This document shows, piece after piece, positions 51,981 to 63,349 of a DNA stretch of 64,000 nt. A program made the position numbers and the translations under genes. The DNA is taken from NCBI RefSeq assembly GCF_036711975.1, contig NC_091968.1, positions 28,877,001 through 28,941,000 of the forward strand. Direction: 5' to 3'. The DNA comes from Onthophagus taurus. Taxonomy: Eukaryota > Arthropoda > Insecta > Coleoptera > Scarabaeidae. The notes below the pieces were generated by a model, which saw nothing but the letters and a program-made list of their open reading frames with translations, made no database searches and was not told the origin of the DNA. Every line of letters begins with the position of its first letter. Positions within the stretch are counted from its first letter, which is position 1.

Positions 51981-53010
51981 ATGGGTGAAGTAATGAAAGA
52001 TTTGAAAGATTTCGATGGTTGTATTTTACCGAATGAGTTTTTCTTAACGAAAGAAAAAATCGAACATTTCGAAGTGAAAGATGACGATGTTTGGGTTACA
52101 TCTTATCCAAAAGCTGGTAAATTAATTTTTTACATTTAATATAAATCTATATTTGTAAGCATTAATTATTTAAGGAACAACTTGGACTCAAGAAATGGTT
52201 TGGTTAATCGGAAATGATTTAGATTACGAAGGTGCGAAAGTCAGCGTGGATCAAAGATTCCCATTTATTGAGTAATTTATTATTAATTAGTTTATTTTTA
52301 ATAATGAGAAAAAATTTTTTAGAGTTAACTCTTTAACTAAGGCAATGATGAAATTTGGCAAAAAACGTAATCCCGAAAAATTTTCTAAAGAATTTGTCGT
52401 AACGGATAATATCAAAAAGTTGAATGAAACCGAAGGAAAACGATTCATTAAAAGTCATTTACCTTGGTATCTTTTACCAAGACAAATAACCGATGGATTA
52501 AAAAAACCAAAAATAATCCATGTTATGAGAGATCCAAAACAAGTCTCCGTGTCTTATTATCATCATAATAATCTTGTTATTCCGTTATTCGATGAAAATT
52601 TAAGCAACTTCATCGATATTTACGTACAAGGAAAAGTTTTATACGGAGATTATTTTAACGTGGTTAAAAGTTATTTAAAACAAAGTCATCTACCAAATCT
52701 TTTAATCATAACGTATGAGGATATGATTCGGGACATTAAAAGCGTTATTAAGAAAGTATCGGAATTTTTAAATAAAAATTTTACTGATGAAGACATCGAT
52801 AAACTGGCGGAACATTTGAGTTTTAATCAAATGAAAAATAATCAGGCGGTTAATAGAGAATATATAAGTGGAAATGATGATGAAAAGTTTATGAGGAAAG
52901 GTACCGTCGATAGCTATAAAGAAGAGCTTTCCGATGAGGATATTGATAAATTAAATAAATGGTTTGCGGAGAATATTAAAGGAAGCGGGCTTCCATATGA
53001 AACAAATTAA
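51981..53010 (+). CDS. Cytosolic sulfotransferase 2
   Basis: Three exons, 51981-52116, 52175-52271 and 52323-53010, give 306 residues. The PAPS loop is TSYPKAGTTW (40-49), close to canonical. The catalytic His123 lies in IKSHLPW. The 3'-phosphate site has Arg147 (MRDPKQVSVSYYHH) and Ser155. RKG is at 269-271, followed by TVDSY instead of the common xxGDW. It transfers sulfonate from PAPS to small acceptors in the cytosol; substrate unknown. It is a paralogue of the gene at 39234. Exon 2 is 97 bp in both, and its last exon equals the sum of the three last exons there. It sits as an island between two arrays of the same satellite. Confidence 0.92.
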
Positions 53011-53108
53011 AAAAAATATAAAACAACATTTAATCATAAATTTTAAAATTAATAATTTAAATGATCAAGATAATAAAATTGCGTGTATATAAAGAAATTT
53101 TATTCATT
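53000..53108. repeat. 109-bp direct repeat, copy 1 (sulfotransferase 2 stop and 3' UTR)
   Basis: It begins in the last codons of sulfotransferase 2, includes an AATAAA signal and a gtgtatataaag motif, and differs from 56814-56922 by a single base. The satellite array starts directly after it. Confidence 0.9.
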
Positions 53109-56100
53109 AAAGAGAAAGCTTTGAGCTTTAATTTAAAATAAGTTTCATTCCTTAATTTCAATAAATACGGCTTCCAGGAATTTTTAAATTAGCATCTTTT
53201 TTAATATTTTTAGGTTATACGAAAATGTTAGTTTAATTTCAACATTTTTTTTCTCTATATTTTTCCAATCCAACCCATCAATTATTATACATCATTTTAA
53301 AGAGAAAGCTTTGAGCTTTAATTTAAAATAAGTTTCATTCCTTAATTTCAATAAATACGGCTTCCAGGAATTTTTAAATTAGCATCTTTTTTAATATTTT
53401 TAGGTTATACGAAAATGTTAGTTTTATTTCAACATTTTTTTTCTCTATATTTTTCCAATCCAACCCATCAATTATTATACATCATTTTAAAGAGAAAGCT
53501 TTGAGCTTTAATTTAAAATAAGTTTCATTCCTTAAATTCAATAAATATGGCTTCCAGGAATTTTTAAATTAGCATCTTTTTTGACACTTTTAGGTTATAC
53601 GAAAATGTAAATTTTGTTTCAACATTTTTTTTCTCAATATTTTTCCAATCCAACCCAACAATTATTATACATCATTTTAAAGAGAAAGCTTTGAGCTTCA
53701 ATTTAGAATAAGTCTCATTCCTTAATTTCAATAAATACGGCTTCCAGGAATTTTTAAATTAGCATCTTTTTTAATATTTTTAGGTTATACGAAAATGTTA
53801 GTTTTATTTCAACATTTTTTTTCTCTATATTTTTCCAATCCAACCCATCAATTATTATACATCATTTTAAAGAGAAAGCTTTGAGCTTTAATTTAAAATA
53901 AGTTTCATTCCTTAATTTCAATAAATACGGCTTCCAGGAATTTTTAAATTAGCATCTTTTTTGATATTTTTGGGTTATTCGAAAATGTAAGTTTTATTTC
54001 AACATTTTTTTTCTGTATATTTTTCCAATCCAACCCATCAATTATTATACATCATTTTAAAGAGAAAGCTTTAAGCTTTAATTTAGAATAAGTCTCATTC
54101 CTTAATTTCAATAAATACGGCTTCCAGGAATTTTTAAATTCGCATCTTTTTTGATATTTTTAGGTTATTCGAAAATGTAAGTTTTATTTCAACATTCTTT
54201 TTCTCATTACTTTTCCTATCCAACCCATCAATTATTATACATCATTTTAAAGAGAAAACTTTGAGCTTTAATTTAAAATAAGTTTCATTCCTTAATTTCA
54301 ATAAATACGGCTTCCAGGAATTTTTAAATTAGCATCTTTTTTAATATTTTTAGGTTATACGAAAATGTTAGTTTTATTTCAACATTTTTTTTCTCTGTAT
54401 TTTTCCAATCCAACCCATCAATTATTATACATCATTTTAAAGAGAAAGTTTTAAGCTTTAATTTAAAATAAGTCTCATTCCTTAATTTCAATAAATACGG
54501 CTTCCAGGAATTTTTAAATTAGCATCTTTTTTGATATTTTTGGGTTATTCGAAAATGTAAGTTTTATTTCAACATTTTTTTTCTGTATATTTTTCCAATC
54601 CAACCCATCAATTATTATACATCATTTTAAAGAGAAAGCTTTAAGCTTTAATTTAGAATAAGTCTCATTCCTTAATTTCAATAAATACGGCTTCCAGGAA
54701 TTTTTAAATTAGCATCTTTTTTGATATTTTTGGGTTATTCGAAAATGTAAGTTTTATTTCAACATTTTTTTTCTGTATATTTTTCCAATCCAACCCATCA
54801 ATTATTATACATCATTTTAAAGAGAAAGCTTTAAGCTTTAATTTAGAATAAGTCTCATTCCTTAATTTCAATAAATACGGCTTCCAGGAATTTTTAAATT
54901 CGCATCTTTTTTGATATTTTTAGGTTATTCGAAAATGTAAGTTTTATTTCAACATTCTTTTTCTCATTACTTTTCCTATCCAACCCATCAATTATTATAC
55001 ATCATTTTAAAGAGAAAACTTTGAGCTTTAATTTAAAATAAGTTTCATTCCTTAATTTCAATAAATACGGCTTCCAGGAATTTTTAAATTAGCATCTTTT
55101 TTAATATTTTTAGGTTATACGAAAATGTTAGTTTTATTTCAACATTTTTTTTCTCTGTATTTTTCCAATCCAACCCATCAATTATTATACATCATTTTAA
55201 AGAGAAAGTTTTAAGCTTTAATTTAAAATAAGTCTCATTCCTTAATTTCAATAAATACGGCTTCCAGGAATTTTTAAATTAGCATCTTTTTTGATATTTT
55301 TGGGTTATTCGAAAATGTAAGTTTTATTTCAACATTTTTTTTCTGTATATTTTTCCAATCCAACCCATCAATTATTATACATCATTTTAAAGAGAAAGCT
55401 TTAAGCTTTAATTTAGAATAAGTCTCATTCCTTAATTTCAATAAATACGGCTTCCAGGAATTTTTAAATTCGCATCTTTTTTAATATTTTTAGGTTATAC
55501 GAAAATGTTAGTTTTATTTCAACATTTTTTTTCTCTATATTTTTCCAATCCAACCCATCAATTATTATACATCATTTTAAAGAGAAAGCTTTGAGCTTTA
55601 ATTTAAAATAAGTTTCATTCCTTAATTTCAATAAATACGGCTTCCAGGAATTTTTAAATTAGCATCTTTTTTGACACTTTTAGGTTATACGAAAATGTTA
55701 GTTTTATTTCAACATTTTTTTTCTCTATATTTTTCCAATCCAACCCATCAATTATTATACATCATTTTAAAGAGAAAGCTTTGAGCTTTAATTTAAAATA
55801 AGTTTCATTAATTAATTTCAATAAATACGGCTTCCAGGAATTTTTAAATTAGCATCTTTTTTAATATTTTTAGGTTATACGAAAATGTTAGTTTTATTTC
55901 AACATTTTTTTTCTCTATATTTTTCCAATCCAACCCATCAATTATTATACATCATTTTAAAGAGAAAGCTTTGAGCTTTAATTTAAAATAAGTTTCATTC
56001 CTTAATTTCAATAAATACGGCTTCCAGGAATTTTTAAAGTAGCATCTTTTTTGACACTTTTAGGTTATTCGAAAATGTAAGTTTTATTTCAACATTTTCT

Positions 56101-56804
56101 TTCTCTATATTTTTCCAATCCAACCCATCAATTATTATACATTATTTTAAAGAGAAAGCTTTGAGCTTTAATTTGAAATAAGTTTCATTCCTTAATTTCA
56201 ATAAATACGGCTTCCAGGAATTTTTAAATTAGCATCTTTTTTGACACTTTTAGGTTATACGAAAATGTAAGTTTTATTTCAAAATTTTTTTTCTCTATAT
56301 TTTTCCAATCCAACCCATCAATTATTATACATTATTTTAAAGAGAAAGCTTTGAGCTTTAATTTGAAATAAGTTTCATTCCTTAATTTCAATAAATACGG
56401 CTTCCAGGAATTTTTAAATTAGCATCTTTTTTGACACTTTTAGGTTATACGAAAATGTAAGTTTTGTTTCAACATTTTTTTTCTCAATATTTTTCCAATC
56501 CAACCCAACAATTATTATACATCATTTTAAAGAGAAAGCTTTGAGCTTTAATTTAGAATAAGTCTCATTCCGTAATTTCAATAAATACGGCTTCCAGGAA
56601 TTTTTAAATTAACATCTTTTTTGATATTTTTAGGTTATTCGAAAATGTAAGTTTTATTTCAACATTTTTTTTCTCTATATTTTTCCAATCCAACCCATCA
56701 ATTATTATACATCATTTTAAAGAGAAAGCTTTGAGCTTTAATTTGAAATAAGTTTCATTTCTTAATTTCAATAAACACGGCTTCCGGAAATTTTTGAGTT
56801 AGCT
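53109..56804. repeat. 190-bp satellite, array B
   Basis: About 19 units of the same family as array A, bounded on both sides by the 109-bp direct repeat. Rare variants recur at exactly 760 bp (ttctcattacttttcctatc at 54201 and 54961; ttctctgtat at 54391 and 55151), showing a recent tandem duplication of a four-unit block. Confidence 0.95.
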
Positions 56805-56813
56805 AAAAAAACT

Positions 56814-56922
56814 AAACAAATTAAAAAAAATATAAAACAACATTTAATCATAAATTTTAAAATTAATAATTTAAACGATCAAGATAATAAAATTGCGTGT
56901 ATATAAAGAAATTTTATTCATT
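56814..56922. repeat. 109-bp direct repeat, copy 2
   Basis: A copy of the sulfotransferase 2 3' flank ending 23 bp before the gustatory receptor start codon. Its gtgtatataaag motif could serve as a TATA box for the receptor gene, which is inference only. Confidence 0.9.
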
Positions 56923-56945
56923 TTCCATGATAAATAAATGAAAAA

Positions 56946-59900
56946 ATGTTTAAAGAAAACATCCAACGTAGAAAAATACTTTTTAACATTTTATTTTTCG
57001 CCCGTTTTTTAACATTATCACCTTCTTATAATCGTTTAAGAAAGAAGTTAACTCACCTTTACAAATGGAAGTTTTATCATTTAGTTTTCACCGCGCTTAT
57101 GTTTTATTTATATTATTTAGCTTTCAAAATTCCAAGTCTACCAAAAAAACCATATCTCGATTACTTTTTAGACGTAACTAGCACCTTTATAATTCGTTTA
57201 ATGAATTTGATAACAATGTTGGGTTTGATTTTTACCGCGACGAGAAACTGGGAAGAAATGTTAACGTACATCGTTGAAATTGAAGAGGATTTGATGGATT
57301 ATTCAAAGTTTTTGGGTAAAACTTTAACGAAACGAACTATTTTTTGGTATTATTTTAAAAAGGTGGTTTTATGCGTTCTTATTTTCATTGGAGAAGCGGT
57401 TATTGCCAGGGAAAATTACGCTCGATGGTTTCTTTTAAGAGGAATTGCTTTATTTGAGGCCAATCTTTTAATGATTATAATCGATGATGTTGCTATGATT
57501 ATTAAGGCCGATTTTGATTTGTTAAATCAAGTTTTAATTCATGATTACATCAAAAATAATAAAATCGAAAATAAAGAAAATAATTTTCCAATTGAGATTA
57601 ATAAAGTAGCAAAAATTTATATTAAGTTATATAAAACGATGGACATTTTTAACGAGTTATTCGGTTGGGAGGTTGTTTTATTATACATTTTAACAGTTAT
57701 GAGTTCTTTACCTGCTTTAGAAAAAATTATTGGTTTTGAATTTGGTGTAAAAGTAATTGGGGATATGATTTTAGCTTTTTGGAGGATTGTAAGTATTACT
57801 TTACGTTTTTTATTATCCCAATCACCTCTCTCATCCATCTTTTTCCCTCAACTCACTACATCTTCTCAACACATGTTCTAGCCTCTCTCACCTCCTCAAT
57901 TGGACCGCGTTATACATCAATTCAGGATCTAACAACGGGATCTCTCTAAATATAGAATAGAGAGGCTCGAACTATTGAAAATTGTTTGGTGCCTATCAAT
58001 TTTTATCACAGAACACTGATGACAGCCATCACAAGCACAGAATCCGTTTGGTCAGTCGTTTTACGATTACACAGGGTGTTTCTGTAAGTCGTGGTATAAA
58101 TTTAATCACAAATACCAGAGTCAAAATGATGTTTCGTGTAAACATTTTTTAAGAAAATTATTGATTTTGTACTTTTCAACTTTTAATCAATGTGAAATGA
58201 CCCAAAAAACACGTTAAAAATAAAAAGAAAGTGCTGAAAAGTGACGAACACTAGATTAACTTCAGTTATAAAACTTCTATTATACTATAACTAACTTCAG
58301 ATTTAAAATGTCAACCTCAATTTTGACATATTTGTAATCTTCATTAAAAATCCTTTAAAATAAGTACAAACACGACATATTTATCTTCAATATTAATGAA
58401 GTTATGGTCAACTTCCGGTTTGGAATGTCAACGTCAATTTTGACATATTTGTAATCGTCGTGAAAAATCCTTTAAAATGAGTCCAAACATGATACGTTTA
58501 ATTCCAATATTTCTCGAGATATAAGCAACTTCCGATTTGAAATGTCAATGTCATTTTGACATATTCTTAATTTTTATAAAATGTTTTAATATTTGTCACA
58601 AAAACAAAAATATAATAAAAAGAAAACAAAAATTAAGGTTGGTATTAATATTTAAAAATTAAATTGCTATCTTCATTGTTGCTAACTTCCGGTTTAATGT
58701 TTTTTATTCAAATTTTTTTATTTTTTGAGATAAGTGCGTCATCTTCGAACTTATTTTAAAGGTTTTCTTAATAAAGAATACATCATGAAAGATCACCATG
58801 AAGTTGTCCATTTGTCTATTATATGATAACTAACTTCAGGTTTAAAATGTCAACCTCAATTTTGACATATTTGTAATCTGCATTAAAAATCTTTTAAAAT
58901 AAGTACAAACACGACATATTTATCTTCAATATTAATGAAGTTATGGTCAACTTCCGGTTTGGAATGTCAACGTCAATTTTGACATATTTGTAATCGTCGT
59001 GAAAAATCCTTTAAAATGAGTCCAAACATGATACGTTTAATTCCAATATTTCTCGAGATATAAGCAACTTCCGATTTGAAATGTCAATGTCATTTTGACA
59101 TATTCTTAATTTTTATAAAATGTTTTAATATTTGTCACAAAACTAAAAATATAATAAAAAGAAAACAAAAATTAAGGTTGGTATTAATATTTAAAAATTA
59201 AATTGCTATCTTCATTGTTGCTAACTTCGGGTTTAATGTTTTTTATTATAACTTTTTTATTTTTTGAGATAAGTGCGTCATCTTTGAACTCATTTTAAAG
59301 GTTTTCTTAATAAAGAATACATTATGAAAGAACACCATGAAGTTGTCCATTTGTTTATTATATGATAACTAACCTCAGCTTTCAAATGTCAACCTCAATT
59401 TTGACATATTTGTAATCTTCATTAAAAATCCTTTAAAATGAGTACAAACACGACATACTTATCTTCAATATTAATGAAGTTATGGTCAACTTCAGGTATG
59501 GAATGTCAACGTCAATTTTGACATATTTGTAATCGTTGTGAAAAATCCTTTAAAATGAGTCCAAACATGATACGTTTAATTCCAATATTACTCGAGATAT
59601 AAGCAACTTCCGATTTGAAATGTCAATGTCATTTTGACATATTCTTAATTTTTATAAAATGTCTTAATATTTGTCACAAAAACAAAAATATAATTAAAAA
59701 AAAATCAAAAATTAAGGTTGGTATTAATATTTAAAAATTAAATTGCTATCTTCATTGTTGCTAACTTCGGGTTTAATGTTTTTTATTCAAACTTTTTTAT
59801 TTTTTGAGATAAGTGCGTCATGTTTGGACTCATTTTAAAGGGTTTTTAATGAAGATGACAAATATGTCAAAATTGACGTTGACGTTTCAAACCGGAAGTG

Positions 59901-60691
59901 ATTGTATTTCCATTAATATTAAAGTTAAATATGTCGTGTTTGGACTCATTTTAAAGGATTTTTTATGAAGTTGACAAATATGACAAAATTAAAAGTTGAA
60001 AGTTCGAACTTTTTGGTTTTGTGAGATAAATGCGTCAAGTTTGGACTCACTTTAAAGATTATTTTATGAATATTACGAATATAATAATAAAATTAAAGCA
60101 GATATTGACAACTGAAAGTTTTTTTCACGACTAAACCTGAATGTTTCTAGTTCTCGTTCTAGTTTTAGTTCAATAAAAAAATACAATATAGTAATACCTT
60201 ATGCTAACTAGTGAGTTAAAACAAATAAATTTTAGGTCTTTCGGTATTCAGCATTTTTTCTAAGATAAGTTTTACACCTTTACCTACCAAACAGCATGAA
60301 AATCTCTAAAAGCGTTAAAATTTCGCTTAGTCAAGTGATGTATAACGCGATCCAATTGATTGTAAATATTAATAAAAATTTATTACAATTTATTTTTGTT
60401 TCTTTTTAGACAAATTGTATGTTTGTAACAAAAACGGGTCATCACATAATGAAAAAAGGTGAAAGATTTGGCACATTAATCTTTACAATATCAAATAAAC
60501 TATCGAGATCATCAGAATACGAATTAATTAGGAAAGATGTACGGTTTTTAAGGGAAATGTACAGCGAATTTAAACCGGAATTATCAGCGGCCGCCGTTTT
60601 TTCAATTGATTATTCGGTTTATTACGCTTTATTCACGTTGATTATGTCTTATTTGGCAATTTTAATGCAATTTAAATATCCGAATAATTAA
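56946..60691 (+). CDS. Gustatory receptor (7tm_7 family)
   Basis: Two exons, 56946-57788 and 60410-60691, join in phase 0 for 374 residues. The protein has several long hydrophobic segments (LVFTALMFYLYYLAF, VVLCVLIFIGEAV, VVLLYILTVMSSLPAL, YALFTLIMSYLAILM). It ends with SYLAILMQF (361-369), a variant of the TYhhhhhQF signature of insect gustatory receptors in TM7. These are ligand-gated cation channels of taste neurons with an intracellular N-terminus. Ligand unknown. The intron of 2.6 kb is largely a composite repeat. An alternative reading through the donor (to 57881) would lack TM7. The upstream flank is a duplicated piece of the neighbouring sulfotransferase 3' UTR. Confidence 0.85.
58095..60355. 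repeat. Composite repeat in the receptor intron, with ~539-bp tandem units
   Basis: Three tandem units (tcaacctcaattttgacata at 58311, 58850, 59389), each with several gtcaattttgacatatttgt blocks, then a decayed part unit. A tagttctag hairpin fragment near 60130-60215 follows, then an end block (gtctttcggtattc to agtgatgtataac) shared with 26000-26057. The ends match the repeat inside the hAT element at 24075-26057. Confidence 0.75.
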
Positions 60692-61634
60692 TTTTTGTTG
60701 GAATAAAACAAATTGGAGATTCCAAAGATCATTTTATTATCATTATTGCATATTGCGCGTAGACAGAAAAAAGTTGTCAAATTAGTTACAAAGAAACGAT
60801 CGTTTAAGACACGTAGTTATTTAAACAATGATCGTTTTCTTTTTATATTTGTTCGTTATCGTTATTATTATTATAAAAAATACACAAGGTTCGACATACA
60901 AGTCTCCCGCAATCACATATACAAGTAAATATACAAAAACATGCTTAGGAGACAATCACATACTTTTGGTAACTTTTCGACACAGTGATATGTACTCAAA
61001 AAATTTATAAATTAATTTTTATTTATTTTAATTTACATAATTAATTATACACTTTTTTTTTTAATTCCCCCGTTTCAATTTAATTTTTTTACACAATATC
61101 AAATTCGTTTGGTTTTTTTTTTTTAATAATAATAATAATCTACTATTTACAATTATCTCGTTTATTGTATCAATTTTTTATTCATATAAAAAACAAATTC
61201 GTAATAAAATAGATGTTTTTTTTATTCAGCATCTTATTTTTTTAATTTTTCGTCTTCAAAAATCTTTTTTTATATTTCAATTCACAATAAAGTTTTAAAA
61301 CGTGATAATCTTTATTTTGCTCTTAAATGAAAAATAGTTTTATATTAAAAATAAAAATCGACGATCTACAAGGTACAAGATAAAAATTTAAGGCTTCGCA
61401 TCCTCTCGGTATCACCGGATTCTTGTTATTACATTAATGTATATCATATTTTTTAATTCAAATACCTGTTTCTTTTTTTTTTTTTTGTTTAACCGACTTG
61501 AAAAACAATTACCTACAGCTTTACAATTATGTATAAATGTATATACACACGTTGTTGTTGTTTTTGTTGTTGCTACATCATTTTTATCTTTGTATTTTTT
61601 TATTTTTCTTAAATATCCTTAATTATTTTTCCCC
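60692..61634. other. Intergenic, probably 3' UTRs of two convergent genes
   Basis: AT-rich with long T runs. It lies between the receptor stop and the minus-strand membrane-protein stop. Several short frames with low-complexity translation are not considered genes. Confidence 0.4.
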
Positions 61635-62046
61635 CTAACAATCAGATTTATTATTTGGTGGCTTCGTTTTTCTCCTCTCAACCTCCCCGCTATCTGTATC
61701 AGAAGATTCATCGGCATCGCTCGCAGGTAAAATATTGTAGTTACAAGTCACCTTTGGTTTTTTTATTGAAATCCTGCTATATTCATTCGAAGGTACATTA
61801 TCATTTCCTCTCTACAAAAAAAAAACAACTTAATAATCGTTAAAAACAATCTTAATAACCCCACCTGTAAAACCAACATAACTACAATCAAAACTATACA
61901 CAAACAAATAAATATCGTCGTCCCAATAATAAAGACAAACGGATGTATCACTTGAAGCGTCGAAGACACGGGCTCCGACGACACTAAATACGCCTCAACG
62001 CTCACCGCATCATCACTTTTACGACTCGCCATTTGAACATTACAAC
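61635..62046 (-). CDS. Single-pass membrane protein, last two exons, unidentified
   Basis: Two minus-strand exons, 62046-61865 and 61811-61635, are separated by a 53-bp intron with good GT/AG sites. They join in phase to give about 120 C-terminal residues. A short extracellular stretch (CNVQMASRKSDD...) precedes a strong transmembrane helix (FVFIIGTTIFICLCIVLIVV, roughly residues 39-61). A polar, acidic-then-basic cytoplasmic tail follows (ASDADESSDTDSGE, RRKTKPPNNKSDC). The rest of the gene must lie beyond 62046, upstream on this strand. I do not recognise the family. Exon structure and composition argue for a real gene. Confidence 0.6.
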
Positions 62047-62089
62047 CTACAAAATTTGGCATTATTAAAAATTAATTATAAAAATTTGA

Positions 62090-63275
62090 GGAAAAATTCA
62101 AGAATCATCATGCTTGGCTTAAAAATCGACCATTTCAATTTGATAAACTTAAAAGTAATGTTATTTTCACTAAACTATATCTCGTGTAATTATCATTTGT
62201 ATGCCGACGACCTGCAGATATATATACTACTACTGTTGCTGAATTTCCGGCAGCTATTGTGCGACTTAATAACGATCTATCTAACGTCTTGAACTGGTCT
62301 CGGAGATACGGACTTAAGTTGAACTCAGTTAAAACGCAAGCTATTGTGTTTGGAACTCGTCAATTACTTGGTAAGATTAATCCATCTGCCTGCAGTGATC
62401 TGATGCTGGATGGTAATGTCATACGGTTTTCTAACACAGTTAAAAATCTTGGAGTCCTTCCACTGTCTTGGAAACCGCAAATTCAACATGTTTGCAGAAA
62501 AGTCTATGCTTGCTTCCACTCTTTAAAAAGACTTCGCTGCTCTCTTCCTCCTGTGGTGCGTCGTAATCTTTGTTACTCTCTTATATTTCCTCACTTCGAC
62601 TCTTCTGAGTAAATTGCAGCGGCTACAAAATAATTGTATCCGGTTCATATTTGACCTAAATAGATTTGAGCATGTAATCGCAATTACATTCAGATGTTAA
62701 CCTGTGAGAGACGTAGATCCTTTCGTTTATTAACCATTTTATTTAAAATCCTTCATAACTGCACCCCAAAGTACTTATCAGATAGGTTCCAGCAATTATC
62801 AACTCATGAGCTTGCTACTCGTTCACGTTCTGATACCATTCTTACATTTCCCGTTCATAAAGAGCCACTTGCTTGCCCTTTAACTGGCTGTTTCCTGATT
62901 CTTTGTTCTTTGTCTCTCTCTTTTTTTCCTCTCTTCAACTGCTCTCACTTGTTGGCAACTGATATCCGGCAGATTCTTTTAGTTTCTTTTAGTCGCTCTC
63001 TATCTCTCTTTTTGTGTCTTTTCTTTATTTTTCTCTTTGTTTTTCTTTTCTTGCTTAATCTTATTTGGTGATGTTAATAATATCTAATTATCACTACTTG
63101 CCATATTCAGCAAATACTATTTTTATTTTTGTTTGTTCAGTTGGGTCATTTGGCAGAGATCGCTTGTGCGATAAAATGATCCATTTGCTGATACTGTTTA
63201 AGTTAAGTGTATCTTATGTAATTTTGTATTTTTGTCTGTGGCAATAAATGATAAATAAAAATAAATAAATAAACT
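62090..63275 (+). pseudogene. 5'-truncated non-LTR retrotransposon with A-rich tail
   Basis: Plus-strand frames read YHLYADDLQIY (catalytic YADD), LSNVLNWSRRYGLKLNSVKT, the thumb region PVVRRNLCYSLIFPHFDS, and a C-terminal piece LTILFKILHNCTPKYLSDRF. A frameshift lies near 62240 and more breaks near 62610. The copy ends in a TAAATAAA-rich tail at 63246-63276, typical of LINE 3' ends. It starts within the polymerase domain. It lies in or beside the intron of the minus-strand membrane-protein gene. Confidence 0.75.
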
Positions 63276-63349
63276 AAGTGAGATTACAACGTATATTTTC
63301 GGATGAAATATCTTTGATTTTCTTAGACTTTCGATGCATAACGACTCTA

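Noticed and set aside
57789-57881. Receptor frame continuing past the donor to a stop at 57881
   Set aside because: It would end without TM7 and without the QF signature. The exon at 60410 supplies both in the right phase.
61437-61843. Plus-strand frames rich in Phe and Val
   Set aside because: T-rich probable 3' UTR of the minus-strand gene and antisense of its last exon.
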